A stretch of DNA of 64,000 nucleotides from Monodelphis domestica (Eukaryota; Chordata; Mammalia; Didelphimorphia; Didelphidae). The notes under the pieces were generated by a model, which saw nothing but the letters and a program-made list of their open reading frames with translations, made no database searches and was not told where the DNA came from. The translations under genes were made by a program, and so were the position numbers. How positions within the stretch are numbered: position 1 is the first letter of the stretch; every line of letters begins with the position of its first letter. Location of the stretch: NCBI RefSeq assembly GCF_027887165.1, contig NC_077227.1, forward strand, positions 64,924,607-64,988,606, written 5' to 3'. Shown piece by piece: positions 52,701-58,979 of this stretch.

Positions 52701-53445
52701 ACCCAGTACATCCAAAGCTTCAGCCCCTTCTTTTCTTTGCTGTCAAGTGGAAGCAGTTTTTCCCTGTCTTCTAAGACTAGCTAATATTAAGGAAAACAAT
52801 TGACCAACAACTTCATTGGGGATTTATGAAGCCATTCAGTATTCTTTCTTTTCTTGGTAAGTTCTACCTTGTGAGAGCCTTTATTCTCTCTATCTTCCCT
52901 AACCTCCTGCCCTTTTTTGGGGGTTCCCAACCAGGCAGGGTTCAATGCTTGTATTGTCTAGCTTTATTGCATTGTCTTACCTAAGTTCCATATTGCCCTT
53001 TTTTCATTTCTGTGTGTTTATTCCATGAAATCTGTTTCCCTTACTAATTAATACATGCACACCCCTTTGTTCCCCGCATTGACCCCCAGAGTTGGGGCAT
53101 AATCAATTTTGTGTTGGGCCATTTACTAACAAACTGTCATTCCTGCTTATGATGGTGCCCTACTTGTTGTTCAGGGATTGCTATGTTTAATGTCCATGCC
53201 TATCATGATGTAAGTTCTAGCGTGGTATAGACTGATTTTTTTTTTTTTTAAGTTTTGTATGTTTGTAGACTAGGGAAAGAATGATGCCTATGATTTTGGA
53301 AGTGTGATGCCTTTCTTTGACTGCCAAATCTGTTTTTTTTTGTTGTTGTTTTTGAATTATATCTTTATATAAATGTTGACTTTTTCTTATTTCCCAAGTG
53401 GCATTAAGTATCACAGTAGTAAATAAACATGGCAACCCTGGGACT
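10304..53445 (+). CDS. TSPAN14: TSPAN14, tetraspanin-14 (gene-level entry, eight coding exons)
   Basis: The spliced reading frame (ATG at 10321, TGA at 51111-51113) encodes 270 residues, the length I recall for human TSPAN14. Seen: membrane segments at about residues 17-38, 58-82, 92-115 and 232-254; the CCG motif at 153-155; large-loop cysteines at 153, 154, 170, 180, 186, 187, 200 and 221, which makes eight (TspanC8 class); an N-C-S glycosylation sequon at Asn169; and juxtamembrane cysteines that are usual palmitoylation sites. Known for the family: TspanC8 proteins bind ADAM10, help it leave the ER and steer its substrate choice at the cell surface. The words [24 protein letters not shown] and [12 protein letters not shown] point to TSPAN14 rather than TSPAN5 or TSPAN17. 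All introns are phase 0 with GT-AG ends and no frame breaks. The 3' limit is inferred from a poly(A) signal. The promoter and 5' non-coding exon(s) are outside the window or unrecognised. Confidence 0.96.
11026..11222 (-). mobile_element. tRNA-derived SINE (SINE1 type)
   Basis: aaacccttaccttccatctt, gtgtattggctccaagacag and gagctgcccagctgctccc; full length, T-run at its tail. Confidence 0.85.
13460..13920 (+). mobile_element. Old L1 3'-end fragment
   Basis: It contains gatgaactgatgcaaagtga, gaaccggaagaacattgta and cctccagagaaagaactgat, phrases typical of the 3' UTR of marsupial L1. It ends in an A-rich stretch (13.89 kb). No intact open frame. Confidence 0.65.
15131..15340. repeat. (CTTC)n microsatellite grading into mixed pyrimidines
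   Basis: The tetramer is uninterrupted to about 15246 (about 29 units); then ccctcc and poly-C variants. It abuts the tail of an antisense SINE. Confidence 0.97.
15346..15517 (-). mobile_element. tRNA-derived SINE fused to a (TTCC)n tract
   Basis: ttgtcttagaatcaatatta, ggtcacacagctgggaagtg and gagctagctacctgtca. The tail runs straight into the pyrimidine microsatellite on its left. Confidence 0.8.
15700..15935 (-). mobile_element. MON/MIR-type SINE, antisense
   Basis: aataatagccagaattattt, tttcagatatagaaacaggc and ttgcccagggtcatacagct in the order of the long opossum MIR-related SINEs. Confidence 0.65.
16480..17640 (+). repeat. Large ancient dispersed repeat, family not assigned
   Basis: The purine-rich text includes gtcttgggggacctccatgg, gagaaccaaggagagcagtg, agaagtcaaggaagataaag and gaaaaggccattagatttg. 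It is collinear with a mammal-wide repeat I recognise but cannot name. A long antisense open frame (17323-17874) is a by-product. Confidence 0.5.
18465..18620 (+). mobile_element. MIR-like SINE
   Basis: actaactagctgtgtgacct, tctcatctgtgaaatgaaat and ggtccttaagggtcctttcc. Confidence 0.65.
19239..20052. repeat. Inverted duplication, arms 19239-19380 and 19905-20052
   Basis: Arm 1 words ccccagccatcttatttgca and ctgttaatttcctttaaaaa are exact reverse complements of arm 2 (tttttaaaggaaattaacag, tgcaaataagatggctgggg). The spacer is 524 bp and holds a SINE. Confidence 0.9.
19598..19833 (-). mobile_element. SINE with RTE/BovB-like tail, inside the spacer of an inverted duplication
   Basis: ttgttgttcagtcatgtcca, ttttcttggcaaagataatg and ggtcacggagctagtaagtg. 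Confidence 0.8.
20086..20310 (-). mobile_element. MON/MIR-type SINE, antisense
   Basis: actagcatttatataattct, tttgcagatgaggaaactga and cacacagctatttgtactca. Confidence 0.65.
20905..20990 (+). mobile_element. L2/MIR3-type 3' tail
   Basis: attgtaagcttcttgaggcc, gcactgtgcctaggatgtag and tttattgattgattc. Sister copies are at 25035-25160 and 30150-30240. Confidence 0.6.
21180..21590 (+). mobile_element. L1 ORF2 reverse-transcriptase relic
   Basis: The + strand reads, with breaks, as the L1 reverse-transcriptase core: [12 protein letters not shown] near 21240, then [14 protein letters not shown], and a decayed Y/F-A-D-D box near 21350. There are stops and frame shifts, and neither end of an element is present. 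Confidence 0.7.
23035..23258 (+). mobile_element. SINE with RTE/BovB-like tail
   Basis: gagttcaaatccagtcccaa, tagctgtgtgaccctaggca, catctgtaaaatgagctgga and caaatgagatcttgaagagt. Confidence 0.8.
24648..24842 (+). mobile_element. tRNA-derived SINE (SINE1 type), sense
   Basis: Head gggtagctaggtagctcagt (A box), gggttcagatgtagcctcag (B box) and cactctcctgccttagaatg. Confidence 0.85.
25283..25558 (-). mobile_element. MON/MIR-type SINE, antisense
   Basis: aactagcatttatttggtgc, tgagg-aaagcaaggcagaca and ttcttgactctaacccagca. Confidence 0.7.
26953..27003. repeat. (CA)n microsatellite
   Basis: Twenty-five uninterrupted CA units. Confidence 0.98.
27092..27281 (-). mobile_element. tRNA-derived SINE (SINE1 type)
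   Basis: cttaccttatttcttagaat, ggatcacacagctaggaaat and gagctacccagctaccccc. Confidence 0.8.
27808..28005 (-). mobile_element. SINE with RTE/BovB-like tail
   Basis: ttcagttgttcagtcctgtc, ggggttttcttggttaagat and gacccacacagctagtgagt. Confidence 0.75.
28140..29259 (+). mobile_element. 5'-truncated marsupial L1 (3' end of ORF2, 3' UTR, poly-A)
   Basis: The first 480 bp encode the C-terminus of L1 ORF2 (residue words [50 protein letters not shown]). A 3' UTR of the type I know from marsupial L1 follows, then a poly-A run at about 29248-29258. A 14-bp direct repeat, agagaatgataagg, flanks it at 28126-28139 and 29262-29275; this is a clear target-site duplication. The ORF2 frame is interrupted near 28621. 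It lies in TSPAN14 intron 2 in sense orientation. Confidence 0.9.
31150..31245 (-). mobile_element. RTE/BovB-like SINE tail fragment
   Basis: tttggggttttcttggcaaa and ggagtggtttgccatttcct, ending in the MIR-like core; the head is missing. Confidence 0.6.
32170..32650 (+). repeat. Ancient dispersed repeat, same family as 16.5 and 40.4 kb
   Basis: gattatggagggccttaaat, gcaatagggagtcatgg and tttatgtagtcagacttgtg match the middle portion of the same family. Degenerate, no open frame. Confidence 0.5.
32706..32898 (+). mobile_element. tRNA-derived SINE (SINE1 type), sense
   Basis: agggcagctaggtggctcaa, gagatgggaggttctgggtt and ctaggcaagtcacttaactc. Confidence 0.85.
33219..33411 (-). mobile_element. 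tRNA-derived SINE (SINE1 type)
   Basis: ttaacccttaccttccatct, ggttctaaggcagaagagag and gagccacctagctacccct. Confidence 0.85.
33934..33984 (+). CDS. TSPAN14: TSPAN14 coding exon 2 (residues 28-44)
   Basis: This is a 51-nt exon between ttcttcttcccag and the donor gtaaga. It encodes [17 protein letters not shown], the second half of membrane segment 1 and the start of the small outer loop; GLWAW is a hallmark of the TSPAN5/14/17 group. Both borders are phase 0. It sits after a 23.5-kb intron and is too short to be found from open frame length alone. Confidence 0.95.
34349..34400. repeat. (TATC)n microsatellite
   Basis: Thirteen TATC units, preceded by degenerate TTTA/TTCA repeats, and joined to a SINE tail. 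Confidence 0.97.
34400..34593 (-). mobile_element. tRNA-derived SINE fused to a (TATC)n tract
   Basis: agcccttaacttccatcttg, gtattggttgcaaggcagaa and caatccactgaactattcag; its tail joins the TATC repeat on the left. Confidence 0.85.
35200..35402 (-). mobile_element. SINE with RTE/BovB-like tail
   Basis: ttagtcatgtctgactcttc, tttggggttttcttggcaaa and gacttgcctagggtcacact. Confidence 0.75.
36235..36440 (+). mobile_element. MIR-like SINE
   Basis: ggttt-gaatccttcttcagt, ctctgtaaaatgagggagtt and aagaagcctcttctagattc. Confidence 0.6.
37303..37510. repeat. (CTTC)n then (CCCT)n and (CT)n microsatellite
   Basis: About 32 uninterrupted TTCC units to 37431, then CCCT units and a CT run. It again abuts an antisense SINE tail, within TSPAN14 intron 3. 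Confidence 0.97.
37512..37684 (-). mobile_element. tRNA-derived SINE fused to a (TTCC)n/(CCCT)n tract
   Basis: ttacccataccttccatatt, ggttctaaggcagaagagtg and aagccacccagctgcccc. Confidence 0.8.
38038..38184 (+). CDS. TSPAN14: TSPAN14 coding exon 3 (residues 45-93)
   Basis: A 147-nt exon after ctctttccag, with donor gtaagt. It encodes the rest of the small outer loop ([17 protein letters not shown]), membrane segment 2 ([21 protein letters not shown]) split as written around the central Val-Met-Phe, and the short cytoplasmic loop [11 protein letters not shown]. Residue 92 is Lys; my memory of human TSPAN14 has Asn there and TSPAN5 has Lys. Confidence 0.96.
39188..39288 (-). mobile_element. 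RTE/BovB-like SINE tail fragment
   Basis: tttgttgttcagtcctttca, catttggggttttcctgaca and gcagtttgccatttccttct. Confidence 0.6.
39597..39775 (+). repeat. Unassigned dispersed repeat related to the 2.7/3.6 kb arms
   Basis: gattaaaatgtaattggaaa, taatgctaatctgtggtttt and gaatttgacatcactgct match 2805-2940 with many substitutions. Confidence 0.6.
40033..40203 (+). CDS. TSPAN14: TSPAN14 coding exon 4 (residues 94-150)
   Basis: A 171-nt exon after ccctctttttag, with donor gtaagt. It encodes membrane segment 3 ([20 protein letters not shown]) and the first helix of the large outer loop ([13 protein letters not shown]...), followed by [17 protein letters not shown], a stretch shared almost unchanged by the TspanC8 group. 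Phase 0 at both ends. Confidence 0.97.
40204..42835 (+). other. TSPAN14: TSPAN14 intron 5
   Basis: The first 700 bp are an ancient dispersed repeat (40.41-40.93 kb). The middle contains a 133-codon antisense open frame (41533-41934) of unknown meaning. I see no other gene. Confidence 0.8.
40410..40930 (+). repeat. Ancient dispersed repeat, same family as 16.5 and 32.2 kb
   Basis: ttatgaagggctttgaatgc, ggaggccattagagagccat and gtccaggtaggaggtgatg parallel the copy at 32.2 kb. Confidence 0.5.
42836..42961 (+). CDS. TSPAN14: TSPAN14 coding exon 5 (CCG and PFSCC motifs, residues 151-192)
   Basis: A 126-nt exon after gtttgttctgtag, with donor gtaagt. It starts [15 protein letters not shown] and carries the tetraspanin CCG motif (Cys153/154), the glycosylation sequon at Asn169, Cys170, Cys180 and PFSCC (Cys186/187). 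These supply six of the eight disulfide cysteines of the large extracellular loop, the part expected to contact ADAM10. Confidence 0.97.
43366..43558 (+). mobile_element. tRNA-derived SINE (SINE1 type), sense
   Basis: gggagcagctggattgctca, ttgggttcaaatctcctctc and ttctaagacagaaggtaaga, with a terminal A-run. Confidence 0.85.
43727..44068. repeat. TCTA/TCTG/TCCA compound tetranucleotide repeat
   Basis: About 340 bp, ending in a purer (TCCA)n block (44020-44068). It produces Ser/Tyr/Ile/Leu-rich open frames that are not genes. Confidence 0.95.
44275..45222. repeat. Inverted duplication, arms 44275-44458 and 45050-45222
   Basis: cttgacttgaatatgaagtc followed by aaagaaagcagg in arm 1 is matched by cctgctttctttgacttcat and attcaagtcaag in arm 2. 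The arms are collinear for about 175 bp; the spacer is 591 bp. Confidence 0.9.
44590..44775 (-). mobile_element. L1-like relic (antisense)
   Basis: ttttttgagttccagattct, a CCCT-rich tract, then gagggcgagcaatctgatat resemble a stretch common in marsupial L1-derived repeats. A related piece is at 4915-5040 (gaacttcttctgaactgtct ... aacatttgataagatat). Family assignment is from memory. Confidence 0.45.
45425..45640 (+). mobile_element. MIR-like SINE
   Basis: gacttcaagtcttgctttgg, ctagttgtgtgactataagg and cacagggctgttgtgaggat. Confidence 0.6.
45945..46147. repeat. Polypyrimidine tract upstream of TSPAN14 exon 7
   Basis: About 200 bp of almost pure C/T on the coding strand with (CCCT)n, (CT)n and C-run segments. 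It ends 39 bp before the exon. Confidence 0.95.
46186..46230 (+). CDS. TSPAN14: TSPAN14 coding exon 6 (45-nt micro-exon, residues 193-207)
   Basis: The 45-nt exon encodes [15 protein letters not shown] with Cys200. The acceptor is tttctttttcag and the donor gtgaga. A polypyrimidine tract of about 200 bp (45945-46147) ends roughly 40 bp before it. The last residues (R-T-M, then T-K-N in the next exon) are the most divergent part of the loop compared with the human protein as I recall it. Confidence 0.95.
47690..47754. repeat. TCTA/TCTG simple repeat
   Basis: Tetramer repeats ending in (TCTG)n, directly followed by a SINE. Confidence 0.9.
47757..47975 (+). mobile_element. SINE with RTE/BovB-like tail
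   Basis: ttaagtggatagagtggtga, catctgtaaaatgagctgga and attggggtcatgacaagtca. Confidence 0.7.
48420..48715 (+). repeat. Ancient dispersed repeat, same family
   Basis: gaggaataatgtttaatgaa, ggtgtcaggtagaaaagggc and aacaataggaaacttctgga parallel the copies at 32.2 and 40.4 kb, starting further 5' in the element. Confidence 0.45.
48890..49009 (+). CDS. TSPAN14: TSPAN14 coding exon 7 (residues 208-247)
   Basis: A 120-nt exon after tttccattgcag, with donor gtcagt. It encodes [14 protein letters not shown] (eighth loop cysteine, Cys221), the closing helix [11 protein letters not shown], and most of membrane segment 4 ([15 protein letters not shown]). Phase 0 at both ends. Confidence 0.96.
49455..49600 (-). 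mobile_element. MIR-like SINE, antisense
   Basis: tcacaataaccctgagaagt, gaggacactgaggcagatag and gccacctggctgcccc. Confidence 0.6.
49726..49792. repeat. (TAA)n microsatellite
   Basis: About 22 uninterrupted TAA units in TSPAN14 intron 8. Confidence 0.98.
50125..50640 (+). mobile_element. Diverged L1 3'-end fragment
   Basis: Phrases such as gaatggctgaataaattatg, gagtatcatgatgccataaa and gaaagacctgatacagagtg follow the order of the marsupial L1 3' end but are strongly decayed. Confidence 0.55.
51042..51113 (+). CDS. TSPAN14: TSPAN14 last coding exon (residues 248-270 and stop)
   Basis: The acceptor is ggtttcag at 51041. It encodes [20 protein letters not shown] and then His-His-Phe, followed by TGA at 51111-51113. 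This ends membrane segment 4 and gives the short cytoplasmic tail; the I-S-D-I-E-A-V-K tail is characteristic of the TSPAN5/14/17 group. Confidence 0.97.
   Translation: MFGIFLARTLISDIEAVKAGHHF
52408..52592 (-). mobile_element. tRNA-derived SINE inside the TSPAN14 3' UTR
   Basis: ttaccttctgagttagaatt, ggttctaaggcagaagaaga and gagccacctagctgcccta. If the poly(A) call is right, it is transcribed antisense within the mature mRNA. Confidence 0.85.
53422..53427 (+). terminator. TSPAN14: Candidate TSPAN14 poly(A) signal (AATAAA)
   Basis: AATAAA lies in the context agtaaataaacatgg, after about 300 bp of T-rich unique UTR-like DNA. A G/T-rich block (53525-53560) follows about 100 bp later, somewhat far for a classic downstream element. 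It is the best signal I see before the next repeats. Confidence 0.55.
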
Positions 53446-54402
53446 CGGGGGCTGTTTGGACCAGACAGCAATGATCGATGGCCAAGGCAAATGGCCTGTT
53501 GGTTCAATTTGGGAAATATTTTATGGGTGGGTTTTTTTTGGGGGGGGGTGGTGGTGGTTGTTATTTTGGATTCTGAACACAATTTTCAACTTCTCTTTTA
53601 TGTGAAGACCAAAACTAAGGTAAGATTGTTCATGTCCCAACCTATCCTAGACTGGCTTGTGGCAGGATTTCTGTATCCACAAGGGATGCTGTGATCTTCC
53701 CAAAGATAAAGGCATCATTTTTACATAGATACTGTGGTTATTTTCAAGGCCTGAGAAGAGTGAGATCGCCAATATTGGCCTTACGTTTGGGCCACAGTTC
53801 TTCCCTCATTGTACTTCATGTTGAACTACACCTGGATTTCCCTTCTGTTGAATGAATACATGAAAAAAAAAATAATGGTCATCAAGGAGCTTTTATTCTG
53901 CTGATTTTAAGAAACTGAGATGGAGAGGGAGAATGACCCACTTTGAACTAGAGATGAGCCTGCACCTGAGGTTCTTTGATTCCCAAGACCAGTGTTATTC
54001 CTTTTATACCACACTCCTTTCATTCTCACCACTGTTAACAGACAACAAAGGATTGCTAGGTAAGGTCTACTCTGCAGCACTATTCTAGGTGCTGTGGGTG
54101 ATAATGAGGATAAGTAAAACCAGGTGATTCATTTTAGGGAAGGACCCAGAATTGGAGTGTCCATAGAAAGTGGTCAGAAGGGTGGTTGGAGCCATGTTGT
54201 ATGAAGATCAGCTGAAGAAATTGGGGATGAAAAAGAGATTTACTGGGGTAAGACAGGTGATAGAGAGATGAAAGAGGTCATAAAATATGTGATGGGTTGC
54301 CACGTGAAAGAAAGTATATATAAATTTGTTCTGGTTTTTCTCTATAAATGGAAACTGGATGTGTAGAGAGCACTAAATATTAAGCTTAAATATCAAAATT
54401 CA

Positions 54403-54642
54403 GGGCAGCTGGGGTGGTACAATGGCTAGAGCATTGGGTTTAGAATTAGGAAGACATCTTCCTGAATTCAAATCTGGCTCAGGCACTTACTTTGTGACCC
54501 TGAGCAAATCATTTAATCCTGTTTCTCTCAATACCTCATCTGTAAAATGTGTAAAAGAAGGAAATGGCAAACCATTCCATTCTCTTTGCCAAGATGTGGG
54601 ATCACAGTCTGACACAACTGAAATGACTCAATGACAACACTA
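54403..54642 (+). mobile_element. SINE with RTE/BovB-like tail
   Basis: agggcagctggggtggtaca, cctgaattcaaatctggctc and agtctgacacaactgaaatg. Confidence 0.8.
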
Positions 54643-56766
54643 AATAATACTAAAATTAAATATTAAGGCAAAATTGTTACAGCCCATATATCATAAAGGG
54701 TCAGAGAAGGGCTTTAAACTATGGAGGAACTGTGAGCATGAAATATGGAATTAAGAAAGGAAAAAAAGGAGAAAAAAGAAAGAAGAAAAAAAGACTCCAA
54801 TACAGTATATGGTTCAGAGAGAATCTTTCTTGCCTCCCCTCCCAGGGGCTTTTGGCTAGTGCTTTTATTAGCATATCAACACTCACTGATTATGTGATTG
54901 GTATCATAGACATACAGAACTAACTCTGCAGTGGGTTACATCAAAGTAATCAGTTCTGTTACAATTTGGTTAATAACCAATTTCTATTACAGCCAGAGTT
55001 CACATTTTTTATGTCTGAAATGTTTGCTAAGGAAATAGAAAAGATGAAAGAATAAAAGAAGATTCTTGATAGAGAAGTTATCTGGGATATAGTGGGATTG
55101 GCAAAACCTCCTATCTATCCAAAAGGGAGCTTTTGAAATGTAAATTTCCAGGTTGGTTGACCCAATAATCAGAAGGGCTAGAACAGTCACTGTTTGGAGC
55201 TGGGGAAGTTTGCTACATCATCTGCTGAGCAATGCCAGATTAACCTAGTCAATTTGGTAGAGATTAGACTTTATTTTTTCTTTTGAAGGTTTAAGCACTT
55301 ATTAACCCCGTGAGTTCCTGATTTGGCCAGCACAAGAATATTGCCTTTCCAGCAATATCTTGTTTTGTAGAGGACCTTGGCCTTTCCCATGATGCCTCAG
55401 TGTGGCATTTCAGCTTCCCAGGATGGGTTAGCACTTATGTTCCCTTCAGTTTCTGTGAAGCGGTAGCTTCAGAAGCCAAGTGTTTCGGAATAAATGCTAA
55501 TGACAAAAAGCATTGGAAAAGTTCATGGTAATTAAAAAAAGAGAGACAGGATATTAAATTAAGAGGATAACAGAATCAAAGGGAACATCTTTTAATGATA
55601 GGAAAGATGTTTGTAAGCAGAATAAAAAAATGTGGGTGGGGAAGAACCAATTGAGCCAAGTCCCAAAGTTTGGGGTGAAAGTCTAGAAAGTCTAATCACC
55701 CTTGTGGCTCGGTGAGGGAGTGATGATGAAGGTCAGGGGATGAGGTTGAAGCTGGCTTGGAAGCCTGTGGGTTTCACAAGTGTGAATATTGAAGTCTAAG
55801 AATATAGACGAGAATTGGGGTAAGAGAAAAACTTGAGTCAGATATTGAACTCACTGAGGAAGGAGTTAAGAGGGATGTAGAGGTTGGTAATAAATTGTCA
55901 TTTATATATAACACTATAAAATTGGCAAAGGACTCATGAATATGCAGACACATTTTATTTGAGTTTTAGAACAGCTCCCTGAGTAAGGTGCTATCATTCT
56001 TCCCATCTAAAGGATTAGTGACTCTTCCATTTGGTTCATTTGTAGGCCAACACCAGCCAAGCTTCACTTTAGTCCCTACTTCTAGACCATCTTCTGGTCA
56101 GCCTCAACAATGGACGTGAAATATGTACTGCCCCCTGTGTACCCGATACCCTTCTCTCTCCAGCCCTCTCTGGAACCTGTGATCCAATCAACCCAAACAT
56201 TGTTCCTGGAAGGGGTGCATCAGCTTGCTTTTCTGTGGGCTATTCATCACCTCTAGAGCTTTCCAGAACAAAGAACTCCTCCCTAGCCAGGACTCTTCTG
56301 ACTTATTTTTCCCTATTATAATGTAAGCTTGAGGGCAGGGATACTGTTTCCCAAGAGAGGAAAAGGAACAAGCATTTATTAAAGGCCTGCTGTGTGCCAG
56401 GCACTGTTTAAAGCACTTTACATATCACTTAGGGCTGTTTGGTTCAAAGATGGTACTGGCTATTTGAAGGGAGGCTTTCAAGTGATTTTTTTTTTCTTTT
56501 AGCTACAGGGCTAGAATAGATTTCTTTAAATATTTTTTTTAAAAGCAAGCCATTTCCACTTATATGAAATAGAGCAGAGGGAATTCTGCCCACAAGTTTA
56601 TTTCTGGTTAGAAATAGTGGAAGAAAGTGAGCCAAGTGAAACAAGTATCATATTGTCCCTGTGGAAAAGACTGTTGGTCATGGCTGTTCTTTTGGTCCCA
56701 ATGCACATGGTGCAAAAACAGAAGGTATGTAGAATGGCAATTCATATTTCTAGATGGTCTAATGAA

Positions 56767-56998
56767 AGGGATGATGCCATAGTGCATAGAACTCTGGACT
56801 TGGAGTCAGATTCATCTTTTCTAAGTTTAATTCTGACTTAGATACTAGCTGTATGACCCTAGGTAAATTACTTAATCCTGTTTGCCTTAGTTTCCTCATC
56901 TGAAAAGTGAGCTGAAGAAGGAAATGGCAAACCATTCTAATATCTGCCAAGAAAAGCCCAAATGGGGTAATGAAGAGTTGGACAGGACTGAAAATGCC
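56767..56998 (+). mobile_element. SINE with RTE/BovB-like tail
   Basis: ctggacttggagtcagattc, aagaaggaaatggcaaacca and gaagagttggacaggactga. Confidence 0.75.
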
Positions 56999-58321
56999 TG
57001 ACCGAGAGATAGAAAGGAGTTTGTGCAACTCAAGCCTCAGTTATTCCTTCTCTGAAATGATGTTTGCCCTACCTACTTCATTGTAGATATTTTTAAGGAT
57101 AAAATGAAAAGTGAAATTGCTTTGCAAAGTCTTTTATTTTTTAAAGCATTATACAAAAGCAAAATACTATAAAGAGCCAAGAAACGGAGAGTCACTAACT
57201 TGTTTTGGAGTTAAAATTTATTCATTGAACAGATTATGGAGTTGAGATGCAGAGGATTTTTTGTCATATCCACTTGATAACAGTGACTGGTATAGGCTAA
57301 TAGACTCAATGGGATGCATCTGGACCCCCTCCCTACTTCCTTAGTGACTTAGTGACTACTGCCTGTCCTTGGCCTATGACTAGCAGACACCATTTTTCAG
57401 AGCTTACAGATTCCAGAAGGCAGTTTGCAAGGAGGGCACTTTCTACAGGTGAGGTTCCCCATTGTGGGCCAATAGATGGACAGAAGTGATTGCACCGGAG
57501 AGGTAAGTATCATCTTCCCCAGAGTGTAAGCCTGTTTCATGAGATTCTCTCAGGACCTTGTCAGTAGTGTCCCCATCCTCTCTCCCCTACAGATCTAATT
57601 TTCCTTTTTCCTAATGAATGGGGCTATTGCTACAAGACATGCCAGTTGTCCATACTTCTGGGAGCACAGAACCTGATGGGAGAATGAATGGGTTTATGTA
57701 TTTAGCATGAAAATTATAATTCATCTAGTCCAGCCTTCTTTCTTTTAAGTGCCTTGCTTTAAGGGCAGAGCTGGGATTTGAGCCTAGGTCCACTGATGAC
57801 AAGTCCAGCATTCTTTCCATTGCACCATGAGGACAGGGCAGACATCATACCAATAAGATTACTTAAATCCAGTGGAAGCTGGCAGTTTGTAGTCTTCTTG
57901 TGTAGACCTCCTCCCTTGATTGGCCCTTAGTCTTGTAAATAGATTTTTGCTTTTTTGTAAGACCAATCAGCTCTCCCAAGGAATAGTTTTGCTTTTTTAA
58001 GTTCTTTGGGGGTGTGTAGCAGGGTGATGGTTCAACAGTTCCTAAGGTGAGGGATTGTTGTTGGAATGGCCACAAGCTCAGAAATTACCAAAGTGGAGAT
58101 TATACCCCAGAGACCAATCCTTTTTGGATTTTCCAAGGATTTGGCTAAAAAGGACTTGCCCACTTGGTGAAAGTGGAGGACCAGGAACTGGAGAACACTG
58201 ACATGGTATTCTGGAACTTGAGTTGCCAAAATAGACAGGTGCAATTTGCAAAAATAACTCTCGGAGTGCCAAAACAATGCCACATTGCCACAATGCTTTG
58301 TGTATAGTAGTCACTCAAATA

Positions 58322-58827
58322 TTTATTGAATGAATGACCCTCCCAAGTGAGGAGATCTCCTCTAGCCATTCTTTGAGCACCACTTTAATGACCACTTTAC
58401 AAATTAGACCTCCTGCGGAACTTGTTCCCTAGAAACTCTAGGGCTTCAAGCCTGGTTCAGAGAAAACTATCAATGGAAAGGGCTGGTTGGATGGTCTCTG
58501 CTTGGTGATGGGGCATGGAAAAGAACATGGCTCACACTGAGGAGTTCCTCCAGGGTACCAGCTTAGAGGGATCACTTGGATCAGAGGTGAGGATAAGTTT
58601 GCACAAGGCAGGTGACTGGAAATCCCCAAATTGGCATGAAAATCACAATGTTGCTGGGTACTACCACCTAGAATGTCAGTGTGCTGCTTGGCATCCAAGG
58701 ATTGGACACTTTGGGCTCCCCCTTCATGTATGGGGAAGAGATGGCAAGAAGAGTAGGTTTCTTATCTATTGCAAAAAGCAACCTCCTAAGGAAGGCTGAT
58801 CCTAAAGAGAAGAAGGAATACCAGCAC
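58322..58827 (-). other. Putative 3' UTR of the RAP1GDS1-like gene
   Basis: This is the minus-strand sequence after the TAA. The first AATAAA on that strand is at 58327-58322, within a stretch resembling the L2/MIR3 tail (caataaatatttgagtgac), so the signal may be borrowed from an old repeat. Several short open frames here have no coding character. The end point is inferred. Confidence 0.4.
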
Positions 58828-58979
58828 TTAGGGGAAAAAGAGACCTGAGTCCTGGGTATCACTTTTCAGGATCTGGAGGGCAGCGATGGCCTGTTTGACC
58901 ACGTTGGCATTGCTGTGGTTGCAGAGGTTCTCTAGTGTACCTTGTATTTTAGCTTCTTCTACTTGCTTCCTCAAGTCAC
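58828..58979 (-). CDS. RAP1GDS1-like last coding exon and stop
   Basis: The acceptor is cattag at 58980, with a weak pyrimidine tract (aatgccattag). The incoming base plus GT completes Gly; then DLRKQVEEAKIQGTLENLCN, HSNANVVKQAIAALQILKSD and TQDSGLFFP are read, followed by TAA at 58830-58828. The length is exactly 2 + 150 nt, so the frame closes cleanly. The final nine residues resemble nothing I recall in RAP1GDS1. Confidence 0.85.

Larger units (their letters stand above)
51114..53445 (+). other. TSPAN14: TSPAN14 3' untranslated region
   Basis: This is the sequence from the stop codon to a likely cleavage zone after the AATAAA at 53422. It contains a short (GACA)n tract near 51727-51765, a T-rich unique stretch typical of UTRs (52070-52150) and an antisense tRNA-derived SINE at 52408-52592. 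No downstream exon is visible. Earlier cleavage is possible, so the end is an inference. Confidence 0.6.
53446..58321. other. Intergenic region between the two convergent gene ends
   Basis: About 4.9 kb with two RTE-tail SINEs (54.40 and 56.77 kb), a MIR-like piece (57.72 kb) and otherwise unassigned AT-rich DNA. No exon with credible splice sites and open frame was found, although the longer UTR of either gene could extend into it. Confidence 0.65.

Noticed and set aside
58145..58799. Short frames on both strands next to the RAP1GDS1-like stop
   Set aside because: They fall in the expected 3' UTR, show no homology I recognise and have no splice sites.
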